Positions 1 through 11,680 are shown, counted from the stretch's first letter. The stretch is 64,000 nt of DNA from Oidiodendron maius Zn (GCA_000827325.1 KN832878.1:1240001-1304000), one strand, 5' to 3'. The notes: generated from the sequence alone by a model not told the origin. Numbers and translations are program-made.

Positions 1-2279
1 TCCGAAACGCCAAAGCCGTATGTATTTGACCGCAGAATATCAGGTACAAAGGGTCCATATCCTGTGCTGGTACCTTCCTCCCAGAAAACACCCAACATGC
101 CAGACAACATGCGACTTGCATCCATGTCACGATTCGGCAAGTTGCCCATCAAGCATTGTATTAGATAAATAGGATGAGTGCAATCACAGATTAGTGATGC
201 TAGTTTCTGTTTCTAAGACAGTCAGATTAGCCTGAGCACACAAGGACAGACTAATCTAAGTCTTTACCATGAATTCGGTACGCGCTATGGCCGCATCGGG
301 CTGCTGATTTTCTATGGCCTGCAATACTGGTACTCCACCAGAGCCACTGATCGCAGATTTGGCAATTCTTATCATTGCAGAACAGGCGGTTTGTAGATTT
401 GTTAGTTCATAGCCTTCCTCGTCCTTCAACCTTACCACCCACTTCATAAACAACTCGAGCAGCTTTAAGTCAGCTTGTACATCCGGGTCGTAAGTAACTT
501 CCAGCACACCAGCCAGCAGCACCAAGCTTGCCGAGATAGCAAAGGATAAATTGTGCCTGTGAGTGTGTTAAAAAAGAAAAAGAGTGAACCGTCTGATACT
601 TACCAGAGTCCTAAGATTTGGGGGTTAGGTAAGCAATTTAGTAGGGAGATAGTAGCCTTCGCTGCTGCTCTGTATTGGCTTACGGACTGAGTAGTTTCCA
701 TAGCAGCTTTCCAAGAGCTTTGTCGGAGAGCTGTCCAATGGACCATCGAGATGCAGTGGAAATACATGAAATGCAAATTAACTACAGGTGTGTCCCGCAT
801 AGAACTCTCTAGAGTACGGTCAAATTCTGGCCGAACTTCTAAAGGAACTCTTGATCTCCAGTTTTCGAGCTCACACTGGAGCTCCTGTGTTATTTGCAGT
901 AGTTGGCTTCCGGATTGTTTCAGTGATTTTGCGCTGTAGAGTTTCTTCTGGACCCTCGATTGGATAATGGCTAACTCGGCCCTCAGCCTGAAGATGTTAA
1001 TGTGTCTCTGCTCTCCCTTAAGGGTGATGAGTCCACAGCCGTCCGGGGACCTCTCAGCTGGGAGATCAATATCTAAATCATCTTCGGCTAGCATGGATGG
1101 GGTTCCATAGCTGATGCTCGTCTCCGTCTCGAGAATAAAGGCAACCCAGAACACCCTATTGCGCGTATCTTTTTCGAGAAAGCTTAGGCTGTTTTGATGG
1201 CTCATTATGTGGAGGCCAATAGTCTGTATGGCCCTGCATGCGGTGGATAACAAAAATGATGTTGTTCGAATGTCAGCTGAAGTGGTCATAAACATCGCCA
1301 TGGCGAGAAGAGCCTGGACAGCAAGCAAATCGTCCGCGTGCTGTATTATGTGTGGGAAACTTGCATAAGCGTTCTTGATGAAGGCCCACACAAACACAGA
1401 CATTTTGCCAAAAGAGCGGTTAGCCATTCTTCGCCAGATAGCGAGTGCTATAAGTGCATTGATGCATGCCCACCAAGAGGGATGATCGTACCTTTCTGCA
1501 GTGTGCTGGCGGCGAAGGCGTTCCAGGAACGAAGGTATATAAAACAGTGGGAGCTCCGCACATACGTCTTCGATTGTCAATATAAGGAAGACGGTCTCTG
1601 ATTCCTGCAGTGAAACCGGGACGCCTAGTGTGTAATTACGAAGGCGCTGGGCGACCTGGTGCCAATAGTGACCTACAATCCCAGAGATATTAGATGGCAT
1701 CGATGCATTTCCGCCGAGAAGTGCCTCGACAACTGAGAAGTTCATAGTTACGGCTGAAGCATCTTTCTCATGGCCTAGAAGTGTTACAACCTGAGATGGG
1801 GCTGTTGAATCCGACGGTAGACTTCGGGGCGGAAGGCTCGTTGATACTAGCACCTGACTTTGTTTGTCTTGCGAGGTGGGACGTAACAGAGATTCAACTT
1901 TTGACAATCGATCCTGAAGATCCCTAATGCACTGTTTGCTATGAAACAGGAACATTAGCACGAAATGAAAACAAGCAGTTCACTGTCATCTGGAAGCTTG
2001 TATTTTAGACTTACCCTTGGCCTTTGCCACGCTTGGGCTGGAACTGGCGATACTGGCAGTCCCACTGCTTAGACGTGCAGGGTGAGCATCTAGGCATCTT
2101 TCCATCACATCTTATCTTCTTCTGTTGGCATCGAAAGCATGCCTGCATCCGGGCATTAGAGACGCCTCAACGATGAGAAGACAGAATATGCCAAGGCTTA
2201 CCTTTGATATGCGCCGCGAAATCTTCTTTGTCGACGGGTGTAACTCAACTCTTGCTTGTCTGAGGTGACTTCTTTCCAT
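1..2279 (-). CDS. Zn2Cys6 fungal-specific transcription factor, 3' end outside window
   Basis: Binuclear zinc cluster regulator, expected in the nucleus. Exons placed by hand: complement(1..212, 268..556, 604..1938, 2015..2142, 2202..2279); introns of 47-76 nt keep phase. The N-terminus carries six cysteines at residues 28, 31, 38, 45, 48 and 55 in C-x2-C-x6-C-x6-C-x2-C-x6-C spacing, followed by a short coiled-coil linker (about residues 70-87), then a long middle region of the Fungal_trans type. About 680 residues are in the window and the reading frame is still open at base 1, so the extreme C-terminus is missing. The start at 2279 is the first ATG in frame before the cluster. It is divergent from the NmrA-like gene at 2745, so it may regulate that gene or the 2.7-7.5 kb group (inference). 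The target is unknown. Confidence 0.88.
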
Positions 2280-2744
2280 TTGGACAATATATGCACTTTG
2301 TTATTCAATGATTTTGAAGTATGCCGTAGATTTTGTTTCAAAATAGCCCACATTAGGCCGATTTGTCAGGAGGGCTCTCATTCAGTCAGATTGCTTATTA
2401 ATCATACATACCGGAAGCTATTTGCTTCCGGCATATAACTTATTACACACCACCAGTACTATGTGAGCCCACCAAACACTTAGAGTAATGAAAATGGCCG
2501 ACACATAAAACGGCCGATACATAAACCTCCTTCTCCCCTTCGGTTCGGAAGCTATATTGCACTAGGCTTACTTTTCACGCTTCTACCTGAGATCACAGAG
2601 ATGGAGGGCCTTGCTCCGAGAGGTATAAATGGACGAGATCCTACCTTCCTTCTGTACTTCTATCTATCCTTGCAGAACATTTCAAGATCAATATAAGCAC
2701 TCAAGCCAAGCCCAAGCAATTCACTTACAGTACTCTCTGTAAAA
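2280..2744. promoter_or_regulatory. Divergent intergenic promoter region
   Basis: A 465-bp gap between the starts of two divergent genes. A TATA-like TATAAAT lies at 2624-2630, about 115 bases before the ATG of the rightward NmrA-like gene, followed by a pyrimidine-rich stretch. No other motif was recognised. Confidence 0.5.
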
Positions 2745-3885
2745 ATGGTTATCGTCGCCGTCGCTGGAGGTACTGGGCATCTCGGTCGTACTATTGTCGA
2801 AGCTATCATTGCAACTGGGAAACACGAGGTCAAGGTCCTTAGCAGGACAGTAAGTCTTTTGTCTATCCTTTCGGAATTGGAAGTATGCCCTAATGCCAAT
2901 CAGTCTAACCCCGAGCTTGAGACAATGCTGGGCGTCCCAGTCATCCCCATTGACTACTTAGACGTCGACAGCTTGACCAAGAAGCTCGAGGACCTCGGTA
3001 TCCATACCGTAGTCTCCGCCCTGTCCAACTACGACGATGCCAAAGGCAATCGTCCGCCAGAGCTTGAACTCATTCGCGCAGCTGATGCATCTCTAGTCAC
3101 GAAGAGAATGGTCGCAAGTCGGTGGTCCGCGCCGTATAGCGACGGGTATACTCCCAAGCTTACCACTTCTCTGCTTCCAAAAGCTAATTCACTATGTATA
3201 ATAGGCACGTTGGCCAGGTCAGCTCCGTGGCCAACATACAAAATGCCCAGGTGGCATTGCAGAAGACCAGCAATCTGGAGTACACAGCTTTCTACAGCGG
3301 CTATTTCTTGGATTACTGGGGCTTGCCGGTCGTCCCGTCTCACATGCCGCCCTTCACAATGGTGTTGGACATCGCCAACGACAGTGCAGTTATTCTTGGG
3401 TCCGGCAATGTTCCTGTGACCTTCACTCACACAAGAGACACAGCCAAATTTGTTGCTGCAAGCCTTGACTTAGACAAGTGGGATCCCGAGACCTATGTCA
3501 TGGGAGACAAGATGACCTTTAATGAAGCCCTCCATCTTGCAGAGGATGTGAAAAGTAAGCCTGCCGTGAATGGTTACTAACTGACTGAATACAAGAAGCT
3601 TACTAGAGGACAGGAACCAAGTTCAGCGTCGTCTATGATAGTGTTGAAAAGCTGAAATCTGGACAGACCACCGAGCTTCCGGGTCAAGTCGCTCTGTACT
3701 CCATTTTGCCCAAGGAAATTCTTCAATACATGATAGGTGTGCATGGAGTGTGGTTCGAGGAGGGAGTGTATAATCTCAAGCCTGTGCGATTCTTGAATGA
3801 ACAGTTCCCGCAAATCAAGCCAATTAAGGTTAAGGGACTTTTAGAGCAGGCTTGGAAGAAGGCACATAATCCGCTTGATGATTAG
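2745..3885 (+). CDS. NmrA-like NAD(P)-binding oxidoreductase/regulator
   Basis: Atypical short-chain dehydrogenase-fold protein of the NmrA/isoflavone reductase-like family. Exons 2745..2849, 2904..3145, 3205..3554, 3614..3885 give 322 residues with a consistent frame. The dinucleotide-binding glycine motif GGTGHLG is at residues 8-14, right after the first beta strand. Later landmarks usual in the family are the VVSALSNYDD segment and the FLDYWG stretch. The classic catalytic SDR Tyr-x3-Lys is not evident, as is common in NmrA-like proteins. Such proteins either reduce small aromatic substrates or sense NAD(P) redox state, and the sequence does not decide which. A TATA box lies about 115 bp upstream and the start is the only ATG before the glycine motif. 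Its neighbours are a divergent Zn2Cys6 regulator and an N-acetyltransferase 164 bp downstream. Confidence 0.88.
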
Positions 3886-4049
3886 CTGCCTGACCGAAAT
3901 ATCTCTATATATACTATTTTGTGGTAAATCATGGTGAAACTGCCTCAGGAGGTGGCTGAGTGGAGACTAGCTATCATCACGTGATTTTCACTTTGATATA
4001 CCGTGACACATCCACTCTTGTTTCCTCACCCTGTGCCAAAGCCCTCATT

Positions 4050-5170
4050 ATGGACATATTCAGGGACCCCGCCCCCGAAAAATCAGCCTATTCTTTCCAG
4101 CAAGTTGCCGCATGGCTCCGGCGAATATCTCTACCCCGACTCTACGCTCATTATATCGACGCCCCGCACACTATCCCCAAGACAGCGGAATCCCTTCGAA
4201 CCTTGTTCCGATGCCAGATCACCACCTTCCCATATGAGAACCTCGCGGTACATTACTCCCGGTCCCACCAGGTTAACATCAAGCCCGATGTCTTATATAC
4301 GAAAATCATGGACCACCCTCACAATGGAAGGGGCGGGTACTGCATGGAACTCAGCATCTTCTTCCACCATATGTTGCGCGGGCTCGGATTCCACGTGTAC
4401 ATGACAGGTGTGCGGAATCGGACAAGGACTGACGGTGTGCCGCAGGGTGAATATCAAGGATGGTAAGCTTGCTCTTCCCCCCTGATCCGTACCTAATACA
4501 GGGGGCGACTGTCCATGCTTATAATAAAGTGTTAACAAGAGCATGTGGGTAAAGGACTCATATCAACAACATAGTGCACCTCCCTTGCGGTTCCAAATTT
4601 AGCGTGGATGTCGCTTTTGGGGGCGACGGGCCGACATCCCCCCTCCCGATGGATGAAGCAGGATCTGTGATTCAGAATTTGGGGGCGCAAGAGGTACGGC
4701 TCATCCACAGCAATATCCCGCAACAGCGCCTGCGCGAGCCGAAACTGTGGGTGTACCAGTACCGCAACAGCGCCAAGGAAGAGTGGAACTCGTTCTACAG
4801 TTTCGCCGAAATAGAGTTCTTCCAGCAGGATTTCGAGGTCCAGAACTGGTGGACTAGTGCTAAGACACTCCATCGGTGGACGGTGTTAGTGGTCCGGTTT
4901 CTGAGGAAAGGGGAACCGATCAAACTCTGCCAGGACAAAGACTGGAAGAGGGACGAGGAGCATGATGTAAACGTTGTCGGGAAAGTAATGCTGGTCAACA
5001 ATCTCATCAAGGTTAACACGGGAGGCAAGACGCAGGTGGTGCATCAGTTCAAGTCAGAAGAGGACAGGTTACAGGCGCTTTGGGAGTATTTTGGGATTAA
5101 TCTCACACAGGAGGAAATCCAGTCTATAGATGGCTGGAATATGGCGCTGGAGGTTGGCGATGACAAATAG
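4050..5170 (+). CDS. Arylamine N-acetyltransferase (NAT family)
   Basis: Cytosolic enzyme that transfers an acyl group from acyl-CoA to arylamines or hydrazines. Two exons, 4050..4462 and 4555..5170, give 342 residues. The catalytic triad can be read directly: Cys98 in the RGGYC motif, His140 in GWTHINNIV just after the splice junction, and Asp156 in VDVAFGGDGP. The spacings (42 and 16 residues) fit the family, and the splice restores the His segment exactly. An in-frame ATG also exists at 3960, but the family N-terminus (helix with AYSFQQVAAWL) fits the 4050 start better. Filamentous fungi often keep several NAT paralogues for detoxifying plant or agrochemical amines, and some acylate secondary metabolites. 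The neighbouring LovD-like gene makes a biosynthetic role possible (inference). Confidence 0.92.
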
Positions 5171-6193
5171 AACACCCTCAGTAAGATCCAGGGGGTAAGA
5201 GACATGATTTATTAGAGAATATAGAGGAGTCACTATATATACTACATCTAATACAAGAACCCTCCATAAACAAAGCGTACACCACGTCGCCTCTCCAAGA
5301 GACACCCCTTCCTACAAAGGCTAGGGCCTGGAGAAACTCTCAGCGAAGAGAATGTCGTGGATCGCTATCAATTTCAAAGTCCTCGCGCCGCAGCTAGTTG
5401 GGGCGCTTCCATTACCGTCATCGGTAAGCCTGACAACCTGCCTCACCCAAGTCATCTCCTATCTGGCAATATTGTCCAATAAAAGATGGGAAAAGTAATC
5501 TGGCTACCTGGGTTGATTCTGACGGAAGGAAATGGTGGTATTGCCAGCCCTGCTTTGGTAAGAAAAGAGAGAATAAGGTACAACTACTCCGGTGGATCAT
5601 CTACCATCATCGATCATTTGCGTAAGGATCACAGACAGAATCATGATCTCTAGAAGGCGGAAAATCCTCCGGGAAGCGACACAAACCCACCTTGGAGAAA
5701 TCATTGCCTTCATGGCCAATGAAACTCTTGCCTCCGCCAAGAAACGCAAGATAACAGCAGAGCTGGACCAACCCACTTTGCGCGAATTATACTGCCGCAG
5801 CACGGGGACCGTGGTAGAAGTGCTGACTACTTAAAGCCTAAATGTCACGTGTTATGAATTACCTGTGATAAAAGTGTGGCCTGTATCTGGTATATTTAGC
5901 GAGAATATTTACGCGAATTATGAGTGGAAACTGAAGCTGTTTCGACTCTTACTGTACAGATACGGTTAGCAAGTTCGTACCATGTATTACTCTAGGCAGC
6001 AAGCCCCTCTTTCCTGATCCTCCTCATTGCAGAGAGCGCTCACTGGCTCTCTTATTTTTCGTTCCGGCTCCCTCGGGTTGAATATTTTGTCTGGTACTCG
6101 TTAATGGGGAGGGGATGCTCACTTAGACTTGGTCTATTCCTTCGACGGGGCATATCGCCCAGAACTGTTAGCGGGCGGCGGTTAGCATCGACA
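5171..6193. other. Intergenic region with possible hAT transposon remnant
   Basis: About 1 kb between the NAT and LovD-like genes. Around 5500-5660 on the plus strand two frames together resemble a BED zinc finger of hAT transposases: a WWYCQPC stretch, then, after a frame change, GGSSTIIDHLRKDH. No intact ORF extends from it. The remainder shows no feature I can support. Confidence 0.35.
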
Positions 6194-7523
6194 ATGTCAT
6201 CAATTGAAGATAAATTCCAGAAAGCTGCCGATGAGGGTACCATCCCGGGAGTCGTACTCATGGCCACTGATGCAAAAGGCATGTACGCCCATCCGTCCTC
6301 CCCGTCCCCTGGCCGCGATCTAATCTTCGAATCAGGAAATTTTCAGTACCAAAAAGCATTCGGACCAAAAGGTCCTACTGAAGCAATGGATCTCAGTGCG
6401 ACGTTCTTTCTAGCATCCTGTACGAAACTAATGACATCAATTGCGGCACTGCAGAGTGTGGAGCGACGGCAGATTGGCCTTGATGATGATGTCGCCCCCA
6501 TATTAACTGAACTGAAAGAACTCCAGATCTTGACTGGCTTTGAGGAGGGTACCGAAACGCCGATTCTCATGCCGGCCTACGAAAAGATTACGTTGCGGTA
6601 AATCTCCCAACACCGACCTAATACTCCGTTCTGACAGCAACTCGAATAGAAAATTGCTGTCTCACACCTCTGGCTTCGGCTATGATGCCGAAAATCCAAG
6701 TCTCTCGCGCTGGCGTAAGCTGAGAGGTCAAACTTCAGGCATTAAAGGCATTCCGATGATAGATCGAATTAATATCCCATTACTGTTCGAACCAGGCAGT
6801 AGCTGGCAATATGGAATGGGCCTTGACTGGGCGGGCTTATTAGTAGAGCGCCTAAACCATACCTCGCTCGAGGATTACATGCAAGAGCACATCTGGGACA
6901 TTGTCGGCGCTGCAGATATTACATTCCATCTGGAGTCGAAGCCATCAGTGAAGCAGCGTTTAGTGAAAATGAGCAGGCGTTGTGGGACCGGTAATCCGAT
7001 CTCCACTCAAACTGGTCAGGGTGAAAGAAGCGTAGCATGGACGGACGAAATACTATATGATGATCAAACTGATGACGAGTATGGAGGCTCAGGCACGTTT
7101 GGATCCGCCGTAGGGTTTATGAATATCATGCGCTCAATCCTAGCGAACGATGGGCGCTTACTTAAACCACAGACGCTAGAGTGGATGTTCGAACCACAGC
7201 TAGGTGAGGAATCGGAGCGAGCTTTAGTTACCTTTCTCGGCCCATCTCTTCAAAACGACTCATTTTCAAGTGTGTCGACTACCACAAAGTTCAATCACGG
7301 GTTAGGGGGACTGTTGATCTTGGACGATCTTGATACCGGCTTGAAGAAAGGCACACTCAGTTGGAGTGGGTTTCCCAACTTAGTGTGGACTATTGATAGG
7401 GAAACCGGACTAGCCCTCTTATATGCCACTAATATTGTGCCATTTGGGGACCCGCAGTCAGCCAAACATCAGCAATTATTTGAAAGAGAAATGTATGATC
7501 GTTTTAGTATGGTGACGGGATAA
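6194..7523 (+). CDS. LovD-like transesterase / beta-lactamase-fold serine hydrolase
   Basis: Class C beta-lactamase-fold protein of the type that includes LovD acyltransferase. Exons 6194..6597 and 6638..7523 are separated by a very short 40-nt intron and encode 429 residues. The nucleophile motif S-x-x-K is SCTK at residues 75-78, HTSGFGY is at 144-150, and the general-base Tyr193 lies in WQYGMGLDWAG. LovD has Ser76, Lys79 and Tyr188 in a protein of similar length, so the active-site layout is alike. LovD moves an acyl chain onto a polyketide alcohol; many fungal relatives are uncharacterised esterases. The start at 6194 was preferred over an in-frame ATG at 6104 because the extra 30 residues are Arg-rich and unlike the family. 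No PKS is in the window, so the substrate is unknown. Confidence 0.88.
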
Positions 7524-7536
7524 GAAGAGGAACCGT

Positions 7537-7586
7537 CATTAATACTCCGCGAAAAGAGGACGAGAAAATTTCGCGGAGTATTAATG
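7537..7586. repeat. Perfect 18-bp inverted repeat just after the LovD-like gene
   Basis: Arms at 7537-7554 and 7569-7586 are exact reverse complements, with a 14-base loop. The stem starts 13 bases after the stop codon of the upstream gene, so in mRNA it would form a strong hairpin in the 3' UTR. It could also be a tiny fold-back element. Confidence 0.8.
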
Positions 7587-8630
7587 GGTATCTCGGGATT
7601 TCGTGAGCGCAGGATACTGTTGTAGAAAGAGTCGGCTTCTCGTGACTATTTTCATGTCTTACGAACTGTGCATTATATATACACTCTACTCTTTCTGCTA
7701 CATGCCGCAAACAACTTTTGCGCTGGCGATTAGGGACTTGTAACTAATGAGTTCAAGTTAAGTGAAAACATACCCACTCACGCAACTGTACACGCCTTCA
7801 GATAAGCTCAAACTTTTCAGCTCGTAGATCCCATTCGAAAAGTCAGATACAGCACTTCCATCAGCTAAACAGGCCATGAAGGTAGCCCCAAAATATTCGT
7901 AGTGGGATCCTCGGGAGCAGAGAATTACGGGTCACTGCATCCGAGGAGAAGGCAGACAATATCTCCATCTATAATGTGCTATAGTATATTTTAATCTTAT
8001 AATAATAATAATATATGGTTGATACTTAGAATCCTCGGGTTAAAATGAGGCATGACTTTTATTGTTTGTCATTTGCTGTAGCGTCGAGCTATGCACGGTG
8101 GAATTCGCCCTATTTGTATTTAGGGTTTCCAATAGCTGGATATGGGCAGAGGCTGTTAGAAGTCCATGAAAAAATTTTATGTATAAAGCGTGCCATCCAG
8201 ACGCCGATTGCATTGCAAGTCCGATTTTTGATTGAAGCATGAACCCGAATATGCATATTTCATGTGCTTTTCGAGTGATGTAGTGGGGAGAGATTTGAAG
8301 CCATTTCAACCCCAAATCGATACTACTTGCAAACAGAGCTCAACGGCTTTCGAAGAGGAATCTAGTAGCTACGCTGGAGAAGCAGCATCAAGTTTCCCTA
8401 TCCAGCCACTAAAAGTCGTCCTTCCAAGGCTTCCTACATAGCCCATGCGTAGCCTTGAGAGTTTATCTTTCGTGTTGTGCGTTAGACACAGAAACACCGC
8501 AGCATAACTCTCGTCGCCCGGTGAAATTATGAGCTGTCTTCCAATTTTGGAGAGTGGCTCAGTACGGTAGCGAATGAATTTGGTGTTTCACGCGGATCAA
8601 GACCACAACATAGGCTTTGCAGGGCTTCTA
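7587..8630. other. Intergenic region, AT-rich in part
   Basis: About 1 kb without a convincing gene. It contains a short element at 7624-7696 bounded by the 9-bp inverted pair AGAAAGAGT/ACTCTTTCT, and an AT-rich stretch near 7980-8020. Confidence 0.4.
7624..7696. repeat. Short element bounded by 9-bp inverted repeats, copy A
   Basis: AGAAAGAGT at 7624-7632 and its complement at 7688-7696. The same arms, with a similar TATACACT stretch before the right arm, bound a second element at 22761-22815, suggesting a small dispersed MITE-like family. Confidence 0.35.
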
Positions 8631-10400
8631 TTACCCAGAATCCTCAGAGTCCGATTCTGACTTCCAGATTCTGGAGTGCGTATCGGAATCAGTGTGGTAG
8701 TAGGCTCTGGCTCCAGGATCGTAGGTCCAATATTCCTCCGCTCCTGGCGCAGGAGTCAAATCAACATTGTGAGACGCATCTAATTTCGCACGTCTTATTC
8801 TTGGTACTTTCCCACGCTTCTGGGATCGTTTCTTGGATCGAGGCTCTTGTTCGTCCATCGAAGAGTCAGAGGTTTTCACCAGTTCTGCAGTTTTGTGATC
8901 TTGCGCACTGTTTGGCCCTGGCTGTAGAAACCTCTTTACACTATACGATGTAATATTTCCGTGGCTCGTCGGCGATTCTTGGCCCGCCGAGAACATGGTG
9001 TATAAAGAGTTTTCCGGTGATTTTATCGAAGGTTCAGATGCTGTGCGCGTCTTATTTTCATATCGCGGAGATCTATCTTTCAGCGCATCCAATTCAGCGC
9101 TCCTCGAATGGCTTTGCATCCCCAGCCCAGAATTTCGCCCTTCTGTAGTTGACAGAATCTCCCGATCAAATGCAGGATTTAAATCATTCCACACAACCGG
9201 AGAAATGTCGGCTCCATGGCTTCTGCTAAACTTAGCAGCCTCCACAGAATCCGGTGAAATAATATGATCATATTTAGCAGCGTAACTGGCAGGACTCTTT
9301 GAGTTATTGCTCCTGACATTAGCGTTCAAAACAAGCTCATTTTGCTGCTGCACTACTGGAATTTGTGAGTTACTCGAATTTAAGTGTCTGGATTCATAAT
9401 GACTTGACGCAGAAGTAGGTTCCTTCTCACGTTGCAAATTTGAATGCTCTGTCGAGCTGTCACCAAACGGTGGGCCTCTAATTTCTTCCCTCGCATCTTC
9501 CGCCACCTCACACGGTGCTGGGCCTAGTCGTGCTGTACTTTCTACCACGGACTGGCGATTTCGATTATTTTGGCGGTTGTCCTCGTTTTGAGCTTCTACG
9601 TCCCTCTTTACTGCTGGGACCGCTATAGCACTATGTATAGCTTTGGGCGCAATAGGCGTCCACGGCGGGGAAGAGCTTGGGCTAGACTTTATTGGAGACA
9701 GCCGTTGGGGAGAAGATGGTTGGGTATTAACTTTTGTTTCGTCAGATCCCCAGGTCGGCATCCTGAAGGCTCTCACGACTCTTGTTTGATCAGATGCCCA
9801 AGTCGACGTTGTGTTAGTTCGATTCGCCAACTTCGTTGGCTTAGCCGGCGGTGGCATTTTAGCGGTTTTGTTCTTGGCCGTTGTTGGCCCAGATCCAGAA
9901 GCTGGCGATTTTACGGCTCTAGAGACGGGGTTCGAAACAGAATTTGGACGCGATTTTAGAAATTCGAACGACTCGTCAAACAGCTCGCCTGTTGCTCCGA
10001 GGAATACGCTCGGGTCAAGCTTCCCCAAGATCACACTACAAGGCAGATCTGATCTTACACCGAATTCCATCTTGTATATATCTGATCCGAAACTATGACT
10101 TGGTGTCTGCCAGCATAGCACGAACGTATTGCTTGCTGTGATATCGAGCTCCAACCTCCTTGCTATGACAAGAGACACCAGATTTCGATCGTTGGTAGGT
10201 ATGTATACTGCATCCTCAACGTACTGCTTATCAATGTCTTCTCGGGGTGTTGACATATACATATCGAGTTTGTATCCATGCTTGAACGTATTAGTCCCGT
10301 TCACTTGCAGTGGCACTGGGGAATGGTAGCATACGATGCGTCTCTGTTTTCCAGCCCTTCTGGAATCCTGACAGAAACCACACAGCCAGCACAGCGCCAT
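8631..10400 (-). CDS. Hypothetical disordered protein with degenerate retropepsin-like segment
   Basis: A single open frame of 589 residues; I do not recognise a named family. Residues about 65-130 resemble the retropepsin-like fold seen in many fungal hypothetical proteins: a VYIP...NLVS segment where a D-T/S-G active site would sit, then helices, a CWQTP strand and SVILGK. The catalytic Asp-Thr/Ser-Gly is missing, so protease activity is unlikely. Residues about 140-540 are low-complexity, Ser/Pro/Lys/Asn-rich and probably disordered, with a basic RSKKRSQKR run near the end. The C-terminus has EYWTYDPGARAYYHT, a pattern I associate with some fungal hypothetical proteins. The N-terminus is uncertain: an overlapping frame at 10301-10564 on the same strand also looks partly coding and may be a 5' exon joined by an unplaced intron. 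Confidence 0.55.
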   Translation of the reverse strand: MALCWLCGFCQDSRRAGKQRRIVCYHSPVPLQVNGTNTFKHGYKLDMYMSTPREDIDKQYVEDAVYIPTNDRNLVSLVIARRLELDITASNTFVLCWQTPSHSFGSDIYKMEFGVRSDLPCSVILGKLDPSVFLGATGELFDESFEFLKSRPNSVSNPVSRAVKSPASGSGPTTAKNKTAKMPPPAKPTKLANRTNTTSTWASDQTRVVRAFRMPTWGSDETKVNTQPSSPQRLSPIKSSPSSSPPWTPIAPKAIHSAIAVPAVKRDVEAQNEDNRQNNRNRQSVVESTARLGPAPCEVAEDAREEIRGPPFGDSSTEHSNLQREKEPTSASSHYESRHLNSSNSQIPVVQQQNELVLNANVRSNNSKSPASYAAKYDHIISPDSVEAAKFSRSHGADISPVVWNDLNPAFDREILSTTEGRNSGLGMQSHSRSAELDALKDRSPRYENKTRTASEPSIKSPENSLYTMFSAGQESPTSHGNITSYSVKRFLQPGPNSAQDHKTAELVKTSDSSMDEQEPRSKKRSQKRGKVPRIRRAKLDASHNVDLTPAPGAEEYWTYDPGARAYYHTDSDTHSRIWKSESDSEDSG

Positions 10401-11230
10401 GGGTCCAGCACGCTTGTTATTGTCGGCGCGGCTGCGAGAGCATTGAGAAAACGGACTTGCAGTATATATCGGGATCCAGACGGAGCCTCGCGACCTGCGC
10501 GATGGAGTAGGGCGTGAATGTCGTGGGGCTGACTTGGATGTTTGCGCGGCTCAGACCAGATCATACGAGGCTCACTGTTTTACGGAACGTCTCGCTTGCG
10601 CCTAACCCCTTACGTCTAATGACATTGCATCGCAGCCTAACCAGAGCAGCCAGTCATCATACAGAGAATCCCAGAGGCAGAACGCATGGGTGGCGAAACT
10701 CGCAAAATTATTAATTATGGCGCAGCCAGGGCTTCTGTAGGCCAATCCTGGTCTTCCCACCGAGCAGCACAGTGGTCCCATCATGTCCATCGATTGAACC
10801 GTGGTGCTTTCAACAGATGAACTTTGTTGCCTGTATACCCAGGGCGATAGCAAGGTTACAGCTGAACCTTCCCAGACCATCAGCAAGCAGGTCTAGCGAT
10901 GGAGATCAAGATACGAAAATGCGGTGACGTTGACAAAATGTTATATCAGTATGCCTTGTTAAGGAGGTGTTTAGACTAACCCTAATTAGGAAGCAATATA
11001 CAAATTAAGTGATGCCTTGAAAACCGGCCAGACTATCTTCTGAGATCTTAATGAAGGGATCGCATAGCCAGAGTTTAAAGCGGAAAGGGGATAGATGTGA
11101 CAGAGTTTCCTCAACCTCGCTCTGACCGGCCCGCTCGGCTGGCTTGATGCGGAACCATTTCCTAAGTGGCCACATCGATACATCCTAAGTATATAATCGG
11201 CCTTTCAAATATGTTCAGTAAATGAGCATG

Positions 11231-11292
11231 CCTACCGTAGTCGGGTATCTGCAAAACTACCGATCTTCCTCCACGTCATGATGGCTTTGATG
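11231..11292 (+). repeat. 62-bp direct repeat, copy 1
   Basis: Matches 11681-11742 with five differences, all transitions (C/T or A/G). Within it GTAGT and ACTAC can pair as a small hairpin. Confidence 0.75.
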
Positions 11293-11680
11293 GCCACAGC
11301 CCAGGCCCTATATTGTATCGTTCTTACGAAGCGATATGCATGGATCGCACCTCTCTATACGCGTGTCGTCCGGACGTCTTTAACCGGCGCCCTGCTTCGG
11401 CTTATCGCGTTGGAAATCCATCACCGCCTGCAGCAACTCGACAGTCTCCAGATACTTCCCCTGTCGATTAGGCGATTTCTAGTTGATGAACAGATCCCGG
11501 CGGCATCTGTAACTCTTGTTCCCGAACTGTCGGCTAGCGACTTCATGCGACTGCGAAACGCCCACGCAAGAGTCTTCACTACTGGATTTTGCTAGGAGAG
11601 AAGAGTGCATGGCCTGCAGTAGGCGCATCGAAGGTCAGGCGTGCGATTGAGTCAGAGCTTGATAGAGGGTATCAGTCAGG

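Noticed and set aside
11278-11595. 105-codon ORF between the 62-bp repeats as a gene
   Set aside because: Its start lies inside the repeat and no family is recognisable; kept only as part of the repeat finding.
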